From assembly GCA_050252075.1 (NCBI GenBank), contig JBFWLP010000094.1:1-12843 (forward strand): DNA of 12,843 bases, read 5' to 3'. The notes under the pieces were generated by a model. The model saw only the letters and a program-made list of their open reading frames with translations, did not search any database and had not been told where the DNA came from. This DNA comes from JAAYGT01 sp050252075. GTDB taxonomy: Bacteria > Pseudomonadota > Gammaproteobacteria > Burkholderiales > Burkholderiaceae_B. Positions 5,961-11,911 of this stretch are shown here, in pieces; the stretch's first letter is position 1, and each line of letters begins with the position of its first letter. Position numbers and translations under genes: made by a program.

Positions 5961-6032
5961 CATGCGACACCCTAATGAAATTGCTCGGGTTACGCATGCT
6001 GGGGCGTTCACAAAGTACGCGACAGCATACGC
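5961..6032. promoter_or_regulatory. Possible operator with spaced half-sites upstream of tctB
   Basis: ACGCATGCTG (5992-6001) and CAGCATACGC (6023-6032) form an inverted repeat matching at 8 of 10 positions, with centres 31 bp apart, close to three helical turns. A further CATGCG at 5961-5966 is an exact inverse of CGCATG at 5993-5998 and lies about 32 bp upstream of it. Spacing by whole turns just upstream of the gene suits a dimeric response regulator such as the TctD-like protein encoded at 10620-11297, but this link is inference. Confidence 0.3.
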
Positions 6033-6078
6033 AACACAGAGCCATAAATAACCCTGCTGGTAAGGAGAATTTGCCACT

Positions 6079-6540
6079 ATGCAGCTAAGAAACAAACAGG
6101 ACTTCTGGTCCGGAATCATGTTTGTTGTCCTGGGCATCGCTTTCGCCCTGGGCGCAACACAGTATTCAATGGGAACCGCCGCCCGCATGGGGCCGGGTTA
6201 TTTCCCGTTCTGGCTCGGTGTCCTCATGGCACTGCTGGGCGCTTATGTAGCCCTCACCGCCTTCAAGGCCAATGCAGAAGAAACCGAGGTCGGCAAGTTC
6301 GACTGGGGCGTCATTCTGATCATTATTTTGGCCGTAGGTGGTGTCGGCGTCGTCTTCAACTTCCTGGGCGTCTACATTTCCATCTTCTTACTGGTAATGG
6401 TCAGCAGCACGGCCAGTCATGTATTCAACTGGAAAGTTTCGGTCTTGACCGGCATTTTCCTCGTACTTTTTGTCTGGCTTGCATTCGTGAAGGGCCTCGG
6501 CCTCATCTTCCCGCTGTGGCCTAGCTTTTTAGGCAACTAA
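6079..6540 (+). CDS. tctB: Tripartite tricarboxylate transporter small membrane subunit TctB
   Basis: TctB is the small, poorly conserved membrane subunit of TTT importers, which take up citrate and other carboxylates with a periplasmic binding protein (TctC) and the large channel subunit TctA, driven by an ion gradient. The 153-residue product has four hydrophobic segments (about 11-29, 44-63, 77-94 and 97-107 continuing to 119-138) and the short conserved stretch MGTAARMGPGYFPFWLG (31-47), which marks the family. AAGGAG at 6062-6067 supports the ATG, with a slightly long spacer of 11. The gene is followed after 12 bp by tctA, so they are co-transcribed. A binding-protein gene, normally first in the operon, is absent upstream. 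Confidence 0.88.
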   Translation: MQLRNKQDFWSGIMFVVLGIAFALGATQYSMGTAARMGPGYFPFWLGVLMALLGAYVALTAFKANAEETEVGKFDWGVILIIILAVGGVGVVFNFLGVYISIFLLVMVSSTASHVFNWKVSVLTGIFLVLFVWLAFVKGLGLIFPLWPSFLGN

Positions 6541-6552
6541 GGGGTTGTAACA

Positions 6553-8058
6553 ATGGAATTACTTGAACATTTGGCACTCGGCTTTTCAGTCGCTCTGACC
6601 GCCGAAAATCTGGTTTACTGCCTGATCGGTTGCTTGCTTGGAACCCTGATCGGCGTCTTGCCCGGCATCGGTCCTTTGCCCACAGTGGCCATGCTGCTGC
6701 CCATTACGTATGTATTGCCCCCCATTGCCGGCCTGATCATGCTGGCCGGTATCTATTACGGGGCTCAATACGGTGGATCCACCACCGCCATTCTGGTTGC
6801 CCTTCCGGGCGAAACATCGGCGGTGGTCACCGTGCTGGACGGTCACCAGATGGCTCGCAACGGCCGGGCCGGCGCGGCATTGGCCATTGCCGCCCTGGGG
6901 TCGTTCTTCGCAGGTTGCGTCGCCACTTTCCTGATCGCAGCATTTGCCCCCCCGCTGGCAGAGGTCGCTTTCAAGTTCGGTCCGGCGGAGTATTTCTCGC
7001 TCATGGTATTGGGCCTGATCGGGGCGGTGGTGCTGGCCTCGGGCTCGTTGCCCAAGGCTATCTGCATGATCCTTCTGGGTCTTCTGCTTGGCATGGTGGG
7101 CACTGACGTGAACTCCGGCGTTGCCCGCTACGAATTCGGGATTCCCGAACTGCAAGACGGCATCGACTTCGCTGTGGTGGCCATGGGTGTGTTCGGTTTC
7201 GCCGAAATCATGACCAACCTGGAGCTGAAAGACCAGCGTGTCGACATCACCGACAAGGTGGGTTCGCTCTACCCCAACAAGCAGGAAGTCAAAGAATCCT
7301 GGGCCGCCGTCGTTCGCGGTACCGCACTGGGTTCGAGCCTGGGCATTCTGCCTGGCGGTGGTGCCGTGCTTTCGTCCTTCGCGTCCTATACGCTGGAAAA
7401 GAAAATCTCCAAGAACCCGGAACGCTTCGGTAAAGGGCATCCGGCAGGCTTGGCCGGCCCCGAATCGGCGAACAATGCCGCCTCGCAGACATCGTTCATC
7501 CCGCTGCTCACCCTGGGTATTCCCGGCAACGCGCTGACCGCGCTGCTGGTTGGTGCAATGACCATCCACAACATTCAACCCGGCCCTCAGGTCATGAGCA
7601 GCCACCCGGAACTTTTCTGGGGCCTGATCGTGTCCATGTGGATCGGCAACCTGATGCTCATTATTCTGAACCTGCCGCTGGTGGGCCTGTGGATCAAACT
7701 GCTGCGCGTACCCTACCGCATCTTGTTCCCGGCCATTCTGGTGTTCTGCACTATCGGTGTGTATTCGCTGAACTACAACGTCTTCGACATCTGGGTGACC
7801 GCCATCTTCGGCTTCATCGGCTATGTCTGGGCCAAGCTGCGTTGTGAAGGTGCTCCGCTACTACTGGGTCTGGTCCTGGGCCCCATGATGGAAGAGAACT
7901 TCCGCCGGGCCTTGCTGCTGGCGCGTGGTGACTTCTCCACGTTTGTCACGCGTCCGCTATCGGCGGCCTTGCTTGGCTTTGCCTTGTTCATGGTGATTGT
8001 GGTGGCACTGCCCGCCATCAAGAAGAAACGCCAGGAAGCGTTCGTCGAAGAAGACTGA
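6553..8058 (+). CDS. tctA: Tripartite tricarboxylate transporter large membrane subunit TctA
   Basis: TctA is the large channel-forming inner-membrane subunit of TTT carboxylate importers. The 501-residue product has the usual length and about ten to twelve membrane segments. Conserved loops occur twice in pseudo-symmetric halves: GVLPGIGPLP (34-43) with YYGAQYGGSTTAILVALPGE (68-87) in the first, and GILPGGGAVLSSF (264-276) with GPESANNAAS (302-311) and LTLGIPGNALTALLVGA (319-335) in the second. These Gly-Pro-rich loops are believed to line the substrate path. A hydrophilic loop at about 222-252 separates the halves. The basic tail KKKRQEAFVEED lies at the C-terminus. The start follows tctB by 12 bp, and a strong terminator follows the stop. 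The substrate cannot be deduced because specificity lies mainly in the missing binding protein. Confidence 0.96.
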   Translation: MELLEHLALGFSVALTAENLVYCLIGCLLGTLIGVLPGIGPLPTVAMLLPITYVLPPIAGLIMLAGIYYGAQYGGSTTAILVALPGETSAVVTVLDGHQMARNGRAGAALAIAALGSFFAGCVATFLIAAFAPPLAEVAFKFGPAEYFSLMVLGLIGAVVLASGSLPKAICMILLGLLLGMVGTDVNSGVARYEFGIPELQDGIDFAVVAMGVFGFAEIMTNLELKDQRVDITDKVGSLYPNKQEVKESWAAVVRGTALGSSLGILPGGGAVLSSFASYTLEKKISKNPERFGKGHPAGLAGPESANNAASQTSFIPLLTLGIPGNALTALLVGAMTIHNIQPGPQVMSSHPELFWGLIVSMWIGNLMLIILNLPLVGLWIKLLRVPYRILFPAILVFCTIGVYSLNYNVFDIWVTAIFGFIGYVWAKLRCEGAPLLLGLVLGPMMEENFRRALLLARGDFSTFVTRPLSAALLGFALFMVIVVALPAIKKKRQEAFVEED

Positions 8059-8097
8059 TTTCTTAGCGTTGCAGGCGTAGGTTCTCCTGCTTTTCGG

Positions 8098-8123
8098 CCC
8101 ACCCCCTTTGGGGTGGGTTTTTT
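8098..8123 (+). terminator. Strong intrinsic terminator after tctA
   Basis: A perfect 8-bp GC-rich stem, CCCACCCC (8098-8105) with GGGGTGGG (8110-8117), closes a CTTT loop and is followed immediately by six T residues (8118-8123). This is a textbook rho-independent terminator. It ends the tctBA transcript, so the oxidoreductase downstream must have its own promoter in 8124-8206 or depend on readthrough. Confidence 0.93.
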
Positions 8124-8206
8124 CTTATCTGTCGAATGAGTTAACCTAGCGGCTGATCACATTGCGCCGTATCAACCATAACCCCAAATAACGGAGATCA
8201 ACACCG
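8124..8206 (+). promoter_or_regulatory. Upstream region of the oxidoreductase gene
   Basis: These 83 bp follow the tctA terminator and should contain the promoter of the next gene. I see no convincing -35/-10 pair. A GTTAAC palindrome lies near 8140-8145, and CGGAG (8192-8196) serves as Shine-Dalgarno about 10 bases before the ATG. Confidence 0.35.
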
Positions 8207-9112
8207 ATGGCTTCTATCAATGCGAAACAATATGCCGGGCAAACACCGCTGAACATCGCCTTTCTGGGTCTGGGCGTCATGGGCTTTCCCATGGCCGGAC
8301 ACCTGGCCAAAGCCGGCCACAACGTGACGGTTTACAACCGCACGCCGGCCAAAGCACAAGCCTGGGTTCAGGAGTTCGGTGGGAAATCGGCCCCAACGCC
8401 CAAAGAGGCGGCAAGCGGCGCCGCCATTGTGTTTTGCTGCGTGGGGAACGACGACGATCTGCGCAGCGTCGTATTGGGTGAGAACGGTGCATTGGCGGGT
8501 ATGGCCAAAGGCTCTCTGTTTGTCGACCACACCACGGCATCGGCCGAGGTGGCACGTGAACTGTATTCCACCGCAAAGAGCAAGGGTATCGGCTTTGTCG
8601 ACGCCCCGGTGTCCGGCGGTCAGGCCGGTGCGGTCAATGGCATGCTCACTGTCATGTGCGGGGGTGACCAGCACGACTTCGACGCCATCAAGCCCGTGGC
8701 CATGAACTTCGCGCAAGCCGTTACATTACTGGGCGACTCGGGTGCCGGCCAGCTTTGCAAAATGGTGAACCAGATTTGCATCGCCGGACTGGTGCAAGGC
8801 CTTTCCGAAGGCATCGCGTTCGGCCAGGCAGCCGGGCTCGACATGAAACGCGCCCTTGAGGTGATCAGCAAGGGCGCGGCGCAAAGCTGGCAAATGGAAA
8901 ATCGCGGCGTCACCATGATCGAGGACAAATTCGATTTTGGTTTTGCCGTCGACTGGATGCGCAAAGATCTTGGCCTGGTGCTGAGCGAGGCACGACGCAA
9001 CGGCGCCCGCGTTCCCGTCACGGCACTGGTCGACCAGTTTTATGCCGATGTACAGAAAATGGGCGGCAACCGCTGGGATACATCGAGCCTGGTCAAACGC
9101 CTGCGCGGTTAA
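8207..9112 (+). CDS. NAD(P)-dependent beta-hydroxyacid dehydrogenase family oxidoreductase
   Basis: The 301-residue protein belongs to the family of tartronate-semialdehyde reductase (GlxR/GarR), 3-hydroxyisobutyrate dehydrogenase and GLYR1-type succinic-semialdehyde reductases, cytosolic enzymes that interconvert 3-hydroxyacids and the matching aldehydes or ketones. The Rossmann signature FLGLGVMGFPMAGHL (19-33) opens the NAD(P) domain; Asn44-Arg45-Thr46 after the second strand leans towards NADP, but not decisively. Substrate-binding DAPVSGG lies at 132-138 with AGAVNGMLTVMCGG after it, the catalytic lysine is Lys185 in GAGQLCKMVNQ, and MRKDLGL (251-257) supplies the second conserved Lys-Asp. 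CGGAG supports the ATG. Its place between tctBA and the TctDE-like genes suggests it may act on an imported carboxylate or its product; the substrate is not assigned. It ends one base from the convergent kinase gene. Confidence 0.87.
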   Translation: MASINAKQYAGQTPLNIAFLGLGVMGFPMAGHLAKAGHNVTVYNRTPAKAQAWVQEFGGKSAPTPKEAASGAAIVFCCVGNDDDLRSVVLGENGALAGMAKGSLFVDHTTASAEVARELYSTAKSKGIGFVDAPVSGGQAGAVNGMLTVMCGGDQHDFDAIKPVAMNFAQAVTLLGDSGAGQLCKMVNQICIAGLVQGLSEGIAFGQAAGLDMKRALEVISKGAAQSWQMENRGVTMIEDKFDFGFAVDWMRKDLGLVLSEARRNGARVPVTALVDQFYADVQKMGGNRWDTSSLVKRLRG

Positions 9113-9113
9113 T

Positions 9114-10616
9114 TTAATGGTAGGCCGGCAGGCGGAGTATGGCGCACAAACCCACGCCATCGCCGTCTGCCGATGCATCACCGTCTTCCAGAACAATGGT
9201 TCCCCGGTTGCGCTCGGCATAAGCCAGCGCGATGGCCAACCCCAGCCCTGACCCGCTTCCCCGCAATTCCTTGCGGGCGCTTCCGCCGCGATCAAAGCGG
9301 ATAAACACGCTTTCACGCAACGAGGGATGCAATCCCACGCCATTGTCGCGGACACTGACCCAGGCCATTTTTTTGTCTCCCCCGGCGGCAACGGTGATCG
9401 TGCTGCCATGGCCCGCATGGTTGATCGCGTTGTGCACCAGATTGGCAATGGATTCATGCAATTCGACATCGCTGCCCAGGACCCAAACCGCCGAACCGGG
9501 GCGGGAGTCGTCGGGACATGCCTCGGCGCTGTCGACCCACCCCAGATCTTGCCTTTTCTCGCGGGCCAACGGCAAATACTGCACGACGACCTCGCGGGCC
9601 AGCGCATTCAGATCCACCCTGCCCCAGGGTGAAGCCTCGTTGCGGCTGGCGTTCGCCAGCGACAGCAACTGCTCGGTCAAACGGGACGTCTGACCCAGTT
9701 GACGCACAATGGCACTGAGCGTCTCGCGCATGCGATGGATGTCCGGCTCACGCTCTGCATATTGCGCCTGCGTGCGCATGATGGCCAGGGGCGTGCGCAA
9801 CTGATGCGATGCGTCGGTCAGGAACTGGGCCTGACGGTCAAGCACCTTTCTGTAAAGTTCAATGTGATGGTTGACCGCCCGCACCAGCGGAACGACCTCT
9901 TTGGGCACATGGCTGATATCCAGCGGCATCAGGTTGTCGACGGCGCGGGCGCGGATTTCACGGCGCAGTTCAACCAATGGCCGCAACGCCCACCATACGC
10001 TGAAAATGACGAGCAGTACCGTCAGGATGAGCAATCGGCCATCGCGGAACAATGCCTCACGCCACACCGCCTGTTGTGATTGCAGGCGCATATCCATACT
10101 TTCGCCAACCAGCACGATGAACTGGCGCCGTGTTCCGTCGTAATACAGGTCGCGCCAAAGGGCGACCATACGCACCTGGTCATTGCGATACATTCCGTTG
10201 TAGAACACTGGAATGCCTTCGTTACCAGCCAGCAAGGGTGGGCGAGGCAGACCCTGCATGCCTAGCAGGGTTTTGCCGGAAATCGCCTCACCGGATGCGC
10301 CGGCCAGCGTCGTGAGCAGGGGGCTGACTTCCTCGACACGGAAATATTTGCGATTGCCCGCCCTGGACTCCAGCATTACTTGCGCGTAGAACGGCGGATC
10401 AATACGCAGCGACCCGTCGGGGTTGAACTCGACGCTGGTTTCCAGAACCTTGGCCGGCTCCAGCAAGGCGCTGTCGAACACCTGCTCGTTCACCATACTC
10501 ATGGCACGGTAGTCGTTCACGCTGTCAAACAACAACAGGGCAATCGTGCCGGGAATAAGCAGTGTGAGCAGCCAGAAACGGATGCTGCGCGATGGTTTGG
10601 ACAAAGCGGCCGCCAT
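9114..10616 (-). CDS. TctE-like sensor histidine kinase
   Basis: The 500-residue membrane kinase has TM1 at about 12-31, an extracytoplasmic sensor of about 160 residues (32-192) like the two-component sensor N-terminal domain of TctE, TM2 at about 195-211, and a HAMP-like linker. The dimerisation and phosphoacceptor box ASHQLRTPLAIM carries His271. The ATP-binding domain shows the N box ESIANLVHNAINHAG (388-402), DNGVGL (424-429) and GSGSGLGLAI (453-462). In Salmonella TctE signals external tricarboxylates to TctD to induce tctCBA, so this pair probably controls the neighbouring tctBA; that link is inferred from context. The ATG is three bases after the regulator's stop and depends on coupled translation. 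The gene ends one base from the convergent oxidoreductase stop, with no terminator of its own visible. Confidence 0.92.
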   Translation of the reverse strand: MAAALSKPSRSIRFWLLTLLIPGTIALLLFDSVNDYRAMSMVNEQVFDSALLEPAKVLETSVEFNPDGSLRIDPPFYAQVMLESRAGNRKYFRVEEVSPLLTTLAGASGEAISGKTLLGMQGLPRPPLLAGNEGIPVFYNGMYRNDQVRMVALWRDLYYDGTRRQFIVLVGESMDMRLQSQQAVWREALFRDGRLLILTVLLVIFSVWWALRPLVELRREIRARAVDNLMPLDISHVPKEVVPLVRAVNHHIELYRKVLDRQAQFLTDASHQLRTPLAIMRTQAQYAEREPDIHRMRETLSAIVRQLGQTSRLTEQLLSLANASRNEASPWGRVDLNALAREVVVQYLPLAREKRQDLGWVDSAEACPDDSRPGSAVWVLGSDVELHESIANLVHNAINHAGHGSTITVAAGGDKKMAWVSVRDNGVGLHPSLRESVFIRFDRGGSARKELRGSGSGLGLAIALAYAERNRGTIVLEDGDASADGDGVGLCAILRLPAYH

Positions 10617-10619
10617 TAG

Positions 10620-11297
10620 TCAGGCCGCTTCACCAACATTTTCCAGCATGTAGCCCAGCCCCCGGACAGTCACGATGCGAACGTCGCTGCCGGCCAGCTT
10701 CTTGCGCAACCGATGCAGAACGACCTCGATGGCGTCGGGGCTGGCATCGGTGTCGTGATCGAAAACCCGGCTGAACAAATGGCTTTTTTCAACAGGCGAG
10801 CCGCTGCGCGTTACCAGCACCGCCAGGGCGGCATGTTCCCGGGGAGTTAAATGCAGCAAACCGCCATCGATGGAGAAGGCCTTGCTTTCTGCGTCGTAAA
10901 CCAGCGAACCGCATTGCATGCGAGGCGCGGGACGGCCCCGGCTGCGCCGCACCAGCGCCGTCAGGCGGGCTTCAAGCTCTTCGAGCGCAAAGGGCTTGGA
11001 CAGGAAGTCATCGGCCCCGAGATTCAGGCCGCGCACCCTGTCCTGCAGCCCGCCCTGGGCCGTGAGGATGAGCACAGGCGTGATATCGCCACGATTACGC
11101 ATCTCGCGCAACAACACCAGCCCGTGCTTGTCGGGCAGGCGCAGATCCATGATGACCACATCGAACTCGGCCGATTGCAGCAAGCGCTCGGCTGTGGCGG
11201 CATCGCCCGCGTGCTCGGGCACAAATCCGCTTTGCGCCAGCGCTCGCTCCAGCCAGGCGGCCATTTCGCGTTCGTCTTCAACCAGCAGTACGCGCAT
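10620..11297 (-). CDS. TctD-like OmpR/PhoB-family response regulator
   Basis: The 225-residue regulator has a receiver domain (1-118) with acidic pocket Glu7-Asp8, phosphoacceptor Asp51 in VIMDLRLP, Thr79 and Lys101 in SKPFAL, and a C-terminal winged-helix domain (about 127-220) with LHLTPREHAAL, the recognition-helix region DAIEVVLHRLRKKL and the wing VRGLGYML. It should bind direct or inverted repeats in target promoters when phosphorylated by the adjacent TctE-like kinase. Its ATG (11295-11297) lies inside the 3' end of rppH: the two reading frames overlap by 20 bp. It is therefore probably translated from the rppH mRNA by coupling, and the sequence upstream gives no separate leader. The likely target is the tctBA promoter region, by analogy with Salmonella TctD. 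Confidence 0.92.
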   Translation of the reverse strand: MRVLLVEDEREMAAWLERALAQSGFVPEHAGDAATAERLLQSAEFDVVIMDLRLPDKHGLVLLREMRNRGDITPVLILTAQGGLQDRVRGLNLGADDFLSKPFALEELEARLTALVRRSRGRPAPRMQCGSLVYDAESKAFSIDGGLLHLTPREHAALAVLVTRSGSPVEKSHLFSRVFDHDTDASPDAIEVVLHRLRKKLAGSDVRIVTVRGLGYMLENVGEAA

Positions 11298-11847
11298 GAT
11301 GATTAACGTCGGTCTTTAAGGCGTTCCGCTGCCCCTGCGGGCGTTGCCGAAGATAACGGGATTCTTGCGGCCCCTTTCGAAACAGGATCGAGGCAAGCTC
11401 GTTGAGCGCCTGGGTGTAGACCTCGCGCTTGAACTCGATAACCGCATCGAGCGGCACCCAATACTGGCTCCAGCGCCACGCGTCGAACTCCGGGTTATGA
11501 GTAGCCCGCAGACTGACGTCGGAGTCTCTGCCGACCAGACGCAGCAAGAACCAGATTTGCTTTTGCCCCTTATAGTGGCCGCGCGAATCGCGCCGAACAA
11601 AATTGCTCGGCACGTTGTAACGCAGCCAATCACGTGTCCGGCCTAATATGCGCACATGCTCGGGACGCAAACCCACCTCTTCGTGAAGCTCGCGATACAT
11701 AGCCTGAACGGGACTTTCCCCGTATTTGATGCCACCTTGCGGAAACTGCCATGCGTGCTCCCGGATGCGTTTACCCCAGAAAACCTCATTTCTTTGATTT
11801 ACGAGGATAATGCCAACATTAGGTCGGTAGCCTTCTCGGTCTAACAT
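11278..11847 (-). CDS. rppH: RNA pyrophosphohydrolase (Nudix)
   Basis: RppH removes pyrophosphate from triphosphorylated 5' ends of mRNA and so opens them to RNase E decay. The 189-residue product carries a complete Nudix box, GGIKYGESPVQAMYRELHEE (38-57) followed by VGL, with the metal-binding glutamates Glu53, Glu56 and Glu57. It also shows the family-specific start MLDREGYRPNVGIILVNQRNEV and WQFPQGG. The frame is open to 11925, but the ATG at 11847 is the family start and has GAGGTGG six bases before it. After the catalytic domain comes a basic tail ending KTDVNHHARTAG, whose last codons overlap the response-regulator gene by 20 bp. It is divergent from proS, as is common in betaproteobacteria. 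Having a two-component system as the rest of its operon is less usual. Confidence 0.94.
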   Translation of the reverse strand: MLDREGYRPNVGIILVNQRNEVFWGKRIREHAWQFPQGGIKYGESPVQAMYRELHEEVGLRPEHVRILGRTRDWLRYNVPSNFVRRDSRGHYKGQKQIWFLLRLVGRDSDVSLRATHNPEFDAWRWSQYWVPLDAVIEFKREVYTQALNELASILFRKGPQESRYLRQRPQGQRNALKTDVNHHARTAG

Positions 11848-11911
11848 AGGCCACCTCACAATGAATTCAATACAATTACGCTGATTATACGTATCTGTCG
11901 AGAACCTCACC
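11848..11911. promoter_or_regulatory. Divergent promoter region rppH / proS
   Basis: In this 64-bp gap the minus strand carries a perfect -10 hexamer TATAAT (plus 11884-11889, ATTATA), which would start rppH transcripts about 30 nt before the ATG; its -35 element is not clear. On the plus strand TATACG next to it could serve proS, so the two -10 elements would be almost back to back around TACGTA. proS has only a weak purine-rich AGAA about 8-11 bases before its ATG. Confidence 0.4.

Larger units (their letters stand above)
5743..6078. promoter_or_regulatory. Divergent leader region between zapB-like and tctB
   Basis: These 336 bp contain no coding frame I can support on either strand. They must hold the minus-strand promoter for zapB-like–zapA and the plus-strand promoter and leader for tctBA. 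Notable parts are a TAAAAT that could be a minus-strand -10 near 5792-5797, inside a near-palindromic AT block (5783-5800), a pyrimidine-rich plus-strand tract (about 5803-5843), interleaved inverted repeats at 5889-5939, and CATGCG-type half-sites at 5961-6032. A strong AAGGAG (6062-6067) lies 11 bases before the tctB ATG. No remnant of a tctC-type binding-protein gene is visible. Confidence 0.6.

Noticed and set aside
5743..6078. A decayed tctC or other pseudogene in the long leader
   Set aside because: Reading all frames, I find no stretch resembling a TctC/Bug protein; the region is AT-richer and full of stops and inverted repeats.
5841..6188. 115-residue minus-strand frame in the tctB leader
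   Set aside because: It runs antisense into the tctB start, has no Shine-Dalgarno, and its product looks like random translation; I treat the region as regulatory.
6586..7605. Long open frame on the minus strand, antisense to tctA
   Set aside because: Its His/Gln/Arg-rich low-complexity composition is typical of a shadow of a GC-rich membrane-protein gene; tctA itself is unmistakable.
8726..9607. Minus-strand frame spanning the end of the oxidoreductase and the kinase ATP domain
   Set aside because: It overlaps conserved motifs of two real genes in other frames and has no features of its own.
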